From NCBI RefSeq assembly GCF_028502605.1, contig NC_079232.1, positions 2,046,001 through 2,110,000 of the forward strand: a stretch of DNA of 64,000 nt, given 5' to 3'. Positions 23,644 through 33,828 of this stretch are shown in pieces. The position numbers were made by a program, and so were the translations under genes. Each line of letters begins with the position of its first letter. Within the stretch, counting starts at the first letter, position 1. The notes under the pieces are model-generated. The model was not told the DNA's origin, did not search any database, and worked only from the letters and a program-made list of their open reading frames with translations. This stretch comes from Trichoderma breve (Eukaryota > Ascomycota > Sordariomycetes > Hypocreales > Hypocreaceae).

Positions 23644-25869
23644 AGGATGCATTTTTACGTGTAAGCTGGCTACATGATGAATATTTGGTCGTTTGTATGG
23701 CGTTGGGAGGGGGTTTGTGCTTGAGCACAATGGAATTTGGCGTTTGGGTATGGATTGAATAGTGATACTTAGCACACAAGGTTCTACTCATGAGTGTGTT
23801 ATTAGTTTAGCTATTAGAATGATGATGAAAGATGCTTGTTGAAGTTGTCCTTTAGAAGTCTACTTGTTGATTCCGCCTATGGTGACCAACTTAGAGTCTA
23901 AAGTTGGTTCATCTCTCGAAGGCTCCGAGTTGGCCATCAAAGGTACAACTAACGGGTCCTAAGCTCCCGGACGCCTTGCGATGACACCGAAAGACCTCGC
24001 ACGTGGTTATTGGGCAACGACCTAGTAGTAACATGACAATGCTAATTGGATATTGAACGCAGGATTATGTATAATACGGAGTAGGCGCCAGAACACCAGA
24101 GCTGGAAAGGTTAGCTGTCAAAACCTTCCAGGATGCTTATCTTCCATCACTTTTGACCCCTGGCATGAATTTTTTGTCTCGGGCCATGAACATTGGCACA
24201 TTTCTGCTTATGATCTATAATACCCGTTGACCGCCACTACGAGGCGTGAAGCGGGCAGCGAGAAGACCGACGATTCTCAAGCTCCGTATGTAGGACGGGG
24301 TTCATTCCGTAGGTTCGGAATAAAAGCTAATAGCAATACGCAATACGAGTTGTAGTCTTCGTGGTTGATAAACGTCACCTGTGGTCACCGTACATGCGAT
24401 ACTACTGCTCGTACGAGCCAAGCAATGGTATTGCTCTTAAACGGCTAGTAATATACGCATATGCTTGTGTCATGTAAGTTCCCGACCCGATGGCCTCTCA
24501 TAGCGGATATGTACGACCCGGAAAGACAGACAAAAAAAAGGGAGGGCCGCGATATTTGGCCCTGCATCTACTTAGATTTTGGACCCGGTCCTGTGGCTGA
24601 CAGGGATAGGCTGGAGCCGGGGCGGTCTGTGCCGAAAGCACCAGCTGTCAGACCGGGACTGGACATGTCTTTGATGGTCACAGGTGGCTTGCAGCAATTG
24701 ATATTGGATGTGCTGGCAGCGGTGGTACGGGCGTTTGGATGTCAAGGGATAGAGTGAGAAAGAGGTGATGAGAGAGAATGAATGGATGTATGGATGTTAG
24801 AGGCAAGTTTGACCGAGGTCATTCGCTGTTTTCCCGAGTACACACGGCCATCTCGGGGTTAGACTGGTGAGATTGAGCACTTTTGTCAATAGACTTTGAC
24901 TACCAAGCTCACCAATTTCTTATATCTCGAGCATCGCTACCCATTAGTACCTTATTACCTAGGTTAAGGTAAGGTGCCAAGGCATCATATAATAAAGGTC
25001 GGGTGTAAGCCAAAGTGGCACGGCCATGCCATGTTCCTGATTACATTGAGTGTACTAGGGCTGCAGTTTGCATGTACAAGGCATGTACGGACTATAGAGC
25101 TCTCCCTACAAGATACGACCTGCGTTACAATAGCACTACCAAAGGTACCTTACAGGTAATATTTACGATGTGCATTAATGGGCAGCATGTACTGTGCATG
25201 TACTTACTTTATCTTGCGGTGCCTTAGCCGGCCGGGTGCTGTGTTGTATCCGTAAGTAGGTAAGGTAGGTGCGGCTGAATGGGGATGAAAAAAAGGAAAG
25301 ACAAACCAAGGCCGGCCAAGGCGAGGCAAGGGAAGAAGGAAAGAAGGAAAGAAAAGCCGGCCCCAATGATTTTATATACTCGTACAGCCTTTTCTTGTCT
25401 CCCCGCCACTTTCTTCCTTTTCCCCTCTTTCTGGGCTTTCATACCCAATTCAGGCTTTGAAGGATCACGGCCCATGAGCGCATCCGCTGCTAAACCACCT
25501 ACTAGTGGTATATCAAACATCCTTCGCCTTTGTCGATTATTACTATACTTCACTCCGCCAGGTGACTTTGTCTATTTTTGTTCTTCTCTTTCATATTCAA
25601 ATAGATAAAAAGACCAATTAATACGGCCATACCGAGTTCGGGCTACAAGCTGACAGCGGGCTTATGTTTTAGCCCTTTCATCGACAGCAGCTCTTATTTT
25701 GACTTTGGCTACGGTGACATCACCGTCATCTTTGCTAAGACGGTTTCTGTACTCGTATGAGTGAGAGACGTGGAATCAGAGAAACGCCGAGTCGCCAGAA
25801 TCAGAATCAGAATCAATCATCACCATCATCTTCTCTCGGTTGAAGCGACAATAAAATAAAAATCTCACA
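23644..25869. other. Intergenic, 2.2 kb, upstream of the F-box/ankyrin gene
   Basis: No coding exon is supported. It includes a TACGGAGTA at 24075-24083, TACTCGTA at 25377-25384 and 25750-25757, and an A/G-rich block (25285-25350) before the F-box/ankyrin start. Several short repeats of GGTAAGGTA type occur near 24960 and 25255. Confidence 0.45.
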
Positions 25870-27591
25870 ATGAAGCTCGACTCTTTTCCACCGGAGCTGA
25901 TTCACAATGTTGCCGATTTCTTACACCGGCAGAGCGAAATCAATGCACTGGCTAGGTGCAACCGCCGCTTATACGCCATCACCAACCCCTATCTATACCG
26001 CAACAACGCCAAATCCTTCCACAGCGGCGCCCTTTCATGGGCTGCGAAAACGGGAAACAAGGAAACAGCAAGGAAAGCTCTGGAGAACGGGGCAGACCCC
26101 AATGCGTGCCAAAAAGGCGACTACGGTGCTCTTCGATGGGCCGTAGCGCAGGGCCATCTGGACATTGTCAGGCTGCTGATCGAGTATGGCGCTGCATTGA
26201 ACGACTCAATGATCATGGGAACGGCGGCAGTCCACGGCTTTGACGACATTATTAAGCTCCTCCTCGACAGCGGAGCGGACGCAAATGCCCTGGGATATTT
26301 GGGTAAGACGCCTCTCCTGTTTGCTGCACAAGAAGGCAACGAGAGCACTTTCGAGCTGCTCTTGGAGCGAGGGGCCGACCCTTTTGCCAAGTGTGTCGCT
26401 GGGTCTTCTGCTCTGTTTCATGCCGTTGACGGTGGGAAGTGTAACATCCTCGAAAAGCTGCTGGATCTCGGCGTCGATATGCTTCAACATGACTATGAGT
26501 CAAGAACCGCCCAGTCCCACGCTGCAGAGATGGGCAGACTAGACGCCGTCCAGATCTTCACCCAGCGAGGCGTTTCAGTCAACCAGGCCGATAGAGAAGG
26601 TCGGACGGCGCTCTCGTGGGCGGCTCGCAAGGGGCATCATGAGCTGGTCCAGTATCTGCTCAAGAACGGCGCATCCGTGCATCTCGCCGATATCTGGGGC
26701 CACACAGCAGCACTGCATGCGGCAATGACAGGAATGACGGCCATATTGGAAACGCTGCTGGACAACGGCGTCGATATCGAGTGCAAGGCTGGTGACAAGC
26801 GGACCATGTTGTCGTGGGCTGCCGTTAACGGCCATGTCAAGACGGCACAGTTCCTGATTGAGAGGGGCGCCAACATGGAGACGCTGGACAAGGATGGGCG
26901 ATCACCGCTTGTGCTTGTTGCCAATGCTGGATCGGAAAACATGGCCAAGCTCCTCATCGAAAAGGGCGCGGACGTGAACTCGCATTACGGCCGGGGATCA
27001 CCGCTGTCGCTTGCCGCGGCCCGCGGGCATGTCCGCATGGTCAACATGCTCTGCAAAGCGGGCGCTTTTGTCGAGTTTCCCACAAAGAAACGATGGACAC
27101 CCCTATTTCACGCGGTGGTGACGCAGAAGCACGACGTCGTTGACGTTCTCCTTGATCACGGGGCTGATCTGGAAGCCACGGACGAGGACGGCAGAACACC
27201 GTTGTTCTGTATCGTTACCCAAGCGGGGGGCGACATGTTTGATCATCTGGTCCGGAGAGGCGCCAAAATTGATGTCAGAGATACCCAAGGCCGGACGTTG
27301 CTCATAGAAGCGACGAGCTGCGGCCACAGCAAATACGTTGAATATCTTCTAGAGCATGGCCTAGACGTCAACGAGGCGGATGGGTTCGGTATGACGCCGC
27401 TATACCACGCCGCCGCCTCTGATGAGAAGGGCTTGTTTATGCAGCTGTTAGAATATGGTGCCGATCCTGACTTGCAAGATGCTGAGGGGTACTCGGTGTT
27501 TGAGCGGGCGAGGCTGCAGGGGAATGACCAGGAGCTTATTGAAGCTGTGAAGCGGTGCGCAGATCATCCTGTGAAGAGAAGGAAGTATTGA
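25870..27591 (+). CDS. F-box and ankyrin repeat protein
   Basis: An intronless gene of 573 aa. Residues about 3-46 form an F-box (FPPELIHNVADFL, then ALARCNRRLYAITNPYLYR). About fifteen ankyrin repeats follow from residue 50 to 555, with the usual helix signature (GRTALSWAARKGHHELVQYLLKNGA and relatives). The C-terminus ends KRRKY. F-box proteins usually act as substrate receptors of SCF ubiquitin ligases through Skp1, with the ankyrin solenoid binding the target. This is a large and fast-changing family in filamentous fungi, so no specific target can be named. The lack of introns, unlike most neighbours, is typical of this expanded family. The start ATG is the first in frame after stops and precedes the F-box directly. 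Confidence 0.9.
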   Translation: MKLDSFPPELIHNVADFLHRQSEINALARCNRRLYAITNPYLYRNNAKSFHSGALSWAAKTGNKETARKALENGADPNACQKGDYGALRWAVAQGHLDIVRLLIEYGAALNDSMIMGTAAVHGFDDIIKLLLDSGADANALGYLGKTPLLFAAQEGNESTFELLLERGADPFAKCVAGSSALFHAVDGGKCNILEKLLDLGVDMLQHDYESRTAQSHAAEMGRLDAVQIFTQRGVSVNQADREGRTALSWAARKGHHELVQYLLKNGASVHLADIWGHTAALHAAMTGMTAILETLLDNGVDIECKAGDKRTMLSWAAVNGHVKTAQFLIERGANMETLDKDGRSPLVLVANAGSENMAKLLIEKGADVNSHYGRGSPLSLAAARGHVRMVNMLCKAGAFVEFPTKKRWTPLFHAVVTQKHDVVDVLLDHGADLEATDEDGRTPLFCIVTQAGGDMFDHLVRRGAKIDVRDTQGRTLLIEATSCGHSKYVEYLLEHGLDVNEADGFGMTPLYHAAASDEKGLFMQLLEYGADPDLQDAEGYSVFERARLQGNDQELIEAVKRCADHPVKRRKY

Positions 27592-28006
27592 TCATATACT
27601 CTGCCTGGAGAGATATGAGCACGGTATTCTTGTCTGCTTATCTGAGTGCCTTTTGTTTTGAGGTTTGAGCTCATGGACGAGTCGAGGCTTCGGAATGGTT
27701 GGCGTGCTGGGGAGTTGTAAAATGGGTTTGCTGAGGGTAATCTGTACTTGGCGTTTTGGGCCGATTTGGTTTTTGGGATTTGCAATCTTTTCATAATAAT
27801 CATGAATCAATGCCACATTCTGCCCTGAGATAAGGTATGCCGTAATGGAAGAAGCGACTGGTAGGATTCCGTCGAGTTGCCGTATCCGGAACGGACCCGG
27901 AGAGTGGAGCCCGGGGCTTCGGACCCTTGAGGGGGGGTTCACAAACCCACAAAAGAATGGCATCATGAATGAAAATACCGCAACTGTCCTACATCAAATG
28001 ATGACT
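27592..28006. other. 3' flank of the F-box/ankyrin gene
   Basis: Non-coding by my reading. It carries the 3' UTR of the ankyrin gene and the upstream side of the tRNA gene. Nothing else was recognised. Confidence 0.5.
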
Positions 28007-28092
28007 GGTTCCGTGGTCTAGTTGGTTATGACATTTCGTTAACACGTTTAACGCCACCGAAAAGGTCCCCGGTTCGAGCCCGGGCGGAATCA
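28007..28092 (+). tRNA. tRNA-Val (anticodon AAC) with 12-nt intron
   Basis: The acceptor stem GGTTCCG pairs with CGGAATC (one G-T pair), and the discriminator is A. The D arm holds the A-box-like TGGTCTAGTTGG. The T arm is CCCGGTTCGAGCCCGGG, matching the B box. The anticodon stem TTTCG/CGAAA closes a loop TTAACA-C giving anticodon AAC once a 12-nt intron (CGTTTAACGCCA) after position 37 is removed, the canonical nuclear tRNA intron position. Confidence 0.93.
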
Positions 28093-28100
28093 CCACTTTC

Positions 28101-28107
28101 TTTTTTT
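28101..28107 (+). terminator. RNA polymerase III T-run terminator
   Basis: Seven consecutive T residues, preceded by a CTTTC, lie 9 nt after the tRNA end on the coding strand, as expected for pol III termination. Confidence 0.8.
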
Positions 28108-28297
28108 GCACTTTTTGACGATCAAGCAAACATCGTCTATATTTATGTAGAGTATCCAGACGTGGATAGATGTATGCAATGTGTCGTCTCTTGATAGTAG
28201 AAAGCATCACGAAATTAGATGGGCCTACATAATAAGTGACTCCAAGCGTCTAGTGAATCATTCTGTTGCCTCAATACTACCATCACTGGCCGACACT

Positions 28298-29602
28298 TTA
28301 CATCAATTCCTCTACAATTTCGCTGTCCTCGAGATCCTCAACGCCTCTTTCCAACCACCGAATAGTCCCGGTGCCCGGATCCAAAATACACCCAAAATGC
28401 GTACATTCATTCATAATGGGATACGCCTTCACCCACTTCTGCAACGTCTGTTCGAAAACAGCCGGGCTTTCTCTTCCCTTTCCTCTCTTGAATTCACGTT
28501 GTTGTCGCTTGGCCAGCGCGGTCCATTTGCTTAGAATGCAATCCTTTCGCTCTTCGCTTTCTTCGACCAAGGTTTCCATACCTAGGATTGAACTGCTCTC
28601 TTTTTGGATGTTCGCCTGACTTGATGAGTTTGTTGGTGTGAAATCGTGGTTTGTATGTACGATGAAGTCGGTGGATGACTTGGTTTGCGCGCTGATGAGA
28701 TCTTTTTGAATTACGGTGGTTTCTGTTCCGGAGCAGAGTATTATGTAGCAAGGAGCGGAACGGGTTCTTGTAATGGACTTGGTTACGTTGTCAATGGTTG
28801 GAGGATGGTGTTCTGGGCGGAGTAAGTGTTGGCGGAGGACTGATGATATCGATGGTTGGACACCGAGGAGCACGAGGCTCTGGTGCATACGAAGGGATAC
28901 TGCAGAGCAGTTGTGAGTTGGCCGGAAGTTGAGTGACATGGAAAGGTCCTGCCTAGGAGATCGTAAGCTTGTAACCGTATCAGAGTTCCCAATGATGGCC
29001 TACCTCACGCCGGTCAACACGCCGACAAAACCAGCATAAGTGACCGTCCTCACAATCACCGTCTCAGGCTCCTTTGAATTTGACCTCACAAACTCTAAAA
29101 CGACAAGCACACTCCTCAATTCAGGCATCCCCCAGTCCAGAGTACGAAAATGCATCATCCTCGCCCTCGGCTCCGTATCAGTCTGCTTCTCCCCCAGATG
29201 TGTCTCTCCCCCCTTTCCCTTCTTTATTCGGGTCAAAACACCACCGCTCGTGCATCCTAACAAAATATCAAGCAGCAAATTAAAAGCAACTAGAAAATGC
29301 ATATCCACTCCACTGGCCTTCGAAATGCCCACCAACTCCTGCGTTTCTTCAGACGAATACACCCGCCGAAGAATGAGCAACGCCGCAAACTTGACAATGG
29401 AGCGTAGAAATGACCACGGCAGTACTGATTCGAGTACTGTGTCGAATAACGGCGTGATTGGTTTCATTCGTGGCGCGAAATCTGAGGCTAGCTTGACGTA
29501 ACGCTCGGATGGGGGAAGGGAGAGGTCGATGCGATACGTGGGGATGGGATCATCCTCCTCCATCGCAGAATCGGCCACCAGTATTGAGCGGCGTGATGCC
29601 AT
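28298..29602 (-). CDS. Acid ceramidase / NAAA-like amidase
   Basis: An N-terminal nucleophile hydrolase of the acid ceramidase and N-acylethanolamine amidase family, which cleaves fatty-acid amides. Two exons, 29602-29004 and 28952-28298, give 417 aa; the junction yields TGVRQDLSMSLNFRP, which fits the family. The N-terminal segment (about 22-50, TYRIDLSLPPSERY) resembles the NAAA beta-subunit region. Cys117 in LLGCTS is the expected autocleavage nucleophile, followed by HFRTLDWGM as the conserved H-x-R-x-L-D-W. A Lys/Gly/Glu-rich insertion separates the two. There is no evident signal peptide, unlike lysosomal animal enzymes. The open frame continues upstream of 29602 without an ATG. Substrate is unknown, and whether it acts on ceramide or on N-acyl amines cannot be decided here. 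Confidence 0.85.
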
Positions 29603-30224
29603 ACTGGAGTTTGGGTGTTTGAAGTGTCTCAGTTTGTGCGGCGGAGAGGAAGAAACAGGGAGGTTCGTTCTCTGTGGGTTGGATAATGGTGGTTTCTTTA
29701 GCCTGTTCAGATTCACGTTCAGAACAGGCAGCAATGCAGCGGTTGTGAGACGGATGACTCAGGTGTTAAAGCTATTGGGCCTAATCAGGCATTTCCTTTC
29801 AGCTGCCGAAGTTGTGATTTGCTCTCTATAAATGTTGAGAGAAGGTTCTTGGATGTTTTGTACAGTTGGGTGGGGAGATTAAGTTGTAAATAAACTTAAA
29901 AACAGTTGATCCTCACTACATCATTAATCTTGCTAACTTGGCGACAGCCGTTTCGCCTTCGCTGGAGATATCCCCTTTCTAACGAAGATTGACAGAAAAA
30001 AAAAACTTTTGAATTACCAGTGACACGGCGTCTAGCATATCTCATAAAATCGTGCCAAAACAACGTATGCCCATCATCTCACTCCCTCTGCCTTCGCTCC
30101 CTCCATTTTGGTGTAGTATACATACATGAGCTGCCCATTCTATCAAAATTCTATATTTCCCCCAAAATGCCGCTTTCTTTTGCCCTTCTAAAATATTTGA
30201 TAATTAAAGAGAGAGCAATTAATT
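29603..30224. other. Intergenic: amidase promoter and 3' flank of the UbiB gene
   Basis: No supported exon or RNA. AT-rich in its right half, as expected for the 3' UTR of the gene ending at 30225. Confidence 0.5.
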
Positions 30225-32193
30225 CTACTGCTCCTGTCTCAGCGGCCCGCCGCCAAATTCTACACCCCGCAGACCCAGCATCCTCTTGATTCCTAGCCAT
30301 AGCTCAAACGCCTCCAGCTTGAGCTCTACCCTGACGAAGCCGATCCAGGCGGTCAAAGCGCGCATCACGTTCGGGGGCCAGAGCATCGATCCGCTGCTGA
30401 CAATGTCCTCGAGCTGCTCGTGGAAGACGGTCCGGGTGCAGTATCGCGCGAGGATCATAAAAGTGCGAATGGGGCCCTGGCTGGTGTGGAGGTTTTCATC
30501 CAGGCTGCGCGTCAAGTCATTGGTCTTGAGGATGAGAAGAATGATGCGGGGAACTCGACCAAGCATCTGAACAAGGTCGACGATGAGTCCTTCCTGCAGG
30601 GCACCGCTCATGTTCTGCTCTTCGTCCGCACTTCGGGTCTTGAGGATGGAGCCTTCTTTGCTGACGATGCTAAAGTCGCGGCCCGTGATGGCGGAGGCGA
30701 AGAGGGGGAAATCTTCTTCGCTGATGCCGGCCACCTCGTGGGCGTACTTCTTCATCCGGTCCATGTCTCCATCAATTACGGCAAGCCACATCTTGGCGTA
30801 AGAACGCCTAAGGGGGAGAGGAATGTCGCGATACAGGCCGTGGTCGTAGAGGATAATGTCAAAGTTGGGACCACGGCCAAGACCGCGGCGGGTGGTGTTT
30901 TTGCGGATGGCGAGGTTGCCGCCGTGAGGGTCGCAGTGCAGAGGAGCGCCGTCGCCGAAAATCATCTCGTTGAAGATGCGTGCCAGCGTTGCCGACACCT
31001 CATCACGATCAATGCCATTCTTGTCCAAGTATTCGAGATCATCTGGTCGCCGGCCGGATTCGCAAGCCATGACAAGAATGCGCTTCTTCGCCCACATGAC
31101 CTCGGGAATGACAAGAGGCAGCATGGGGAGTTTGGCGAAATGCGCCTTCATGCGACGGGCGTTTTCGGCCTCCTCCCTGAAGTCGAGCTCCTTGGGCAGA
31201 GACACATCCATTTCTGACGATAGCCACTCGAGGTCATATTCGGGGAAGAACCGCTTGAGCGTCGAGAAGGTGTATCTGGTGAGAGCGAGATCGAGAGGTG
31301 CCCAAGCTTCCAATTCAGGGTGCTGAACCTTGACGGCCACTTTGCGCCCGGTGTCTTTCAAGGTTGCCAGGTGGACTTGCGCAAGTGAGGCGGCGCCAAT
31401 TGGTTCTTCGGAGAATTCAGAAAAGTAGTCCCAGAGATCCTCGTTGGTGTCCTTCCGGAACATATCCTGGATGGACGCAAAAGAAGAGACGGGGCATTTG
31501 TCTTGCAAGGGTATAAACGTTGTCGTCCACTCAGGAGGTAAAAGGTAGTTCATGGCACTCTGTGACCGGCATGTTAGTCGTTTCTTGTCCGATTGGATGT
31601 TTACCAGGGTGGTTGAGTTGTCTTCTTACCAGGTGTTGTCCGAGCTTGATAAAGATGCCGCCATTCTTCTCCAACACCTTGAGGGTTCGCTCGGCGCATC
31701 GCTTGTGACATGCCTTGAGTATCTCATCTTGCCGTTCCTTGTCATCAAGCGTGGCCTTTGAGTTTAGGGTCGTCCGGTAACTATCCAGTCCAAGTTAGCC
31801 CACCGCCGACCAGCCGCAACGTGTCTCCTCCCTTGCTTCGAGACAGAGCGAATGCGCCACTCACTCATTGATGCAGACCGCCAACGCAGCAACGACTCTG
31901 CCAGTTCTCTCCGCGGCCTCGTAGCTGTTCTTGATCTCGTCGGTAAAGGCCAGCGCCGCCGTACCAGCCGCTGCTCCGGTCGATGCGAACAGAATCAGCC
32001 TGGCATTGGGCCCAGACTTTGCACCGCCATTTGCATGTGACGACGACGACTGGCCCGAGACAAATCGTCGCGCGATAAACTGTCGAGGCGGTTTAGTGCG
32101 AGCCAATTGAACGCGACAAGTCGAGCAAGTCCATGTTTGTGTTCGGTTACCGATGCGGGCCGTCGCAAAGGTCGATTTAGAAAAGACGTTCAT
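30225..32193 (-). CDS. MCP2: ABC1/UbiB family protein, ADCK1/Mcp2-like
   Basis: An atypical kinase-like protein of the mitochondrial ADCK1/Mcp2 branch, which is linked to inner-membrane lipid homeostasis. Three exons, 32193-31865, 31780-31630 and 31559-30225, give 604 aa. The first 45 residues are rich in Arg, Ser and Thr without acids, as in a mitochondrial presequence, and a short hydrophobic stretch near 60-80 may span the membrane. UbiB hallmarks are present: FIKLGQHLS (KxGQ, near 155), PIGAASLAQVH (Ala-rich loop, near 213), VAVKVQHP with the nucleotide-binding Lys, CDPHGGN (near 367) and DHGLY (near 396, replacing DFG). The open frame upstream of 32193 has no ATG. Family placement is firm; the symbol is by similarity to the yeast gene. 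Confidence 0.88.
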
Positions 32194-32842
32194 TTGTGGT
32201 GCCGAGGGGGCTCGTTTCAAAGTCGTCGACCGCAGTTCGGCATTATAGTATCGTGGCAAAAAAAAAAAAGACGAGAGAAAATGGTATTACATAAAGCGCC
32301 TGCCTTTCGCTTCGGAGAGAATCAAAGGAAAGAAGAAATAAAAAAATAAATAAAAACAATTCAGGCGCTTTTGGCGACTATCATGGCGCAATACCGAGCA
32401 AGGAGGAAGAGGGAAAAAAAAATAGGAGACGGACTTTTGTTGGGAGACCCTTGGATTTTGCGGTGGATATTTTGGCGGCTTTCGACGACATCATCACCAG
32501 ATTTTGCTGCTGGGCGCTGATTCGCCGGTCCATTATCGGCCCTGCTGATCTCGGAATTGCGACCACGCCAGAGGCGCATCATTAGCGACACGTGACTGCG
32601 CGCCTGTGTACCGCGTCTCGAGGCGTGTTGAAGTTGCCTCCAATTAATGGGCCGAAACATTCATAGTATTTCTTTATACTACCACTACTATATTATATCA
32701 TATCATACAAATGGAGATTTCGACTCTGTGAAACCAGCCAGCACTCTATTGAATTGACTATACTGTTGGTTAGAACACTCTTGACCAAACCAAGACTCTT
32801 GGTTACACGGGACTGGACTCTCACTCTGCGTCCTTTCACTTC
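32194..32842. other. Divergent promoter region, 650 nt
   Basis: Shared upstream region of the UbiB gene (-) and the small conserved gene (+). It is A-rich near 32270-32360, with an A11 run near 32260. No further gene is supported. Confidence 0.5.
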
Positions 32843-33598
32843 ATGCAAACCTCGCCAGACAAAGCCGCTCCAAGCAAAAGCAACATGCTCTCCTTCACCC
32901 CAAAGCCAGTACATTCGTGGGACAACCGTCCTGCCGTCTCTTCCCCTCTATCATCATCCCCGGTCCGCGCCTCATCGCCTCTCTCAGCTGATGAGCAACC
33001 GGCGTGCAACCCTCGCCAGGTCCAGTCTTCACCCATTCGGCCTATCAATTTCAAGTACCAAGCACGTCCTGCGCGACCAAACCCCGTCATGAGGAGACGA
33101 GAAGAGGCGCAAGAGCAGAGGCGGAGGAACTTTTTGCAAAATGTTCGCCAAAAGGCCGAAGACAAGTCCTGGCAGAGGAGGGACATTGAGGGCCAAGTAA
33201 GCATCCGGAAATCAACGCCGCCGTGTTGTGGATGGGGCACTGACAAACTGCGATAGTTTCTGAAAACAAATTGGCTTGCCAATGTCGGCCGTCTGTCTTA
33301 TGACGCGCCTTCGTTCTCCGAGGCCGATATCGAAGATGCCATGGCCTTCTCCCAGGAGGCTGAGCAGTCGCAGATGGACGACGACACGATCCCAGAGGAA
33401 CTCGTGGAAGAAGAGCACATGCTTACGTCTTACGAAGAGGAAGTATTGGCCCGTCGAGGGTCACAGCTTCCAACGCTGGTTGAGGATAGTGATGAGTACG
33501 ACGACATTTTTGCCGAGCTCATCTCGAAAGAGGGACAGTTTTCACAGCAGCAGCAGCAGCAATCTTCACAACCTTCAAGTCAGATGGATATTGATTGA
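32843..33598 (+). CDS. Small conserved fungal protein of unknown function
   Basis: Two exons, 32843-33196 and 33257-33598, joined in phase 0, give 231 aa. Residues 1-75 are Ser/Pro-rich and disordered, with several SSP sites. A basic helical stretch follows (about 80-118, RRREEAQEQRRRNFLQNVRQK), then a compact conserved-looking block FLKTNWLANVGRLSYDAP (119-136) and FSEADIEDAMAF. The C-terminus is acidic (EEHMLTSYEEE, EDSDEYDDIF) and ends in a Gln/Ser run with ISKEGQF. The arrangement of basic helix, small core and acidic tail suggests a nuclear scaffold or adaptor, but I do not recognise the family. It converges on PEX19 with only about 230 nt between the stops. Confidence 0.72.
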
Positions 33599-33828
33599 TT
33601 GATTGTTTAGGTCAGCGTCATCTTGTCTAGTAACGTTGAATGGTCAAGACGCAGGTCAATTGGCGATATGGAGTTTTGGTAATCATCTCGGGACTCTCGG
33701 AAGAGTCTTTTCACTGGCGTTGGATCGGTATACGGTGAAATGTGCTTGCATTTAGATTGCGCACTATGGGTATATGTATAAATGTGCGTGTATATAGTAT
33801 GGGTGCGCCACGGCTACATGTCAATAAT

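Noticed and set aside
28092..28095. Genome-encoded ACCA after the tRNA
   Set aside because: Fungal nuclear tRNAs get CCA added after transcription; four bases match by chance too easily.
30420..31217. 265-residue plus-strand frame opposite the UbiB gene
   Set aside because: Antisense to conserved UbiB motifs; no domain of its own.
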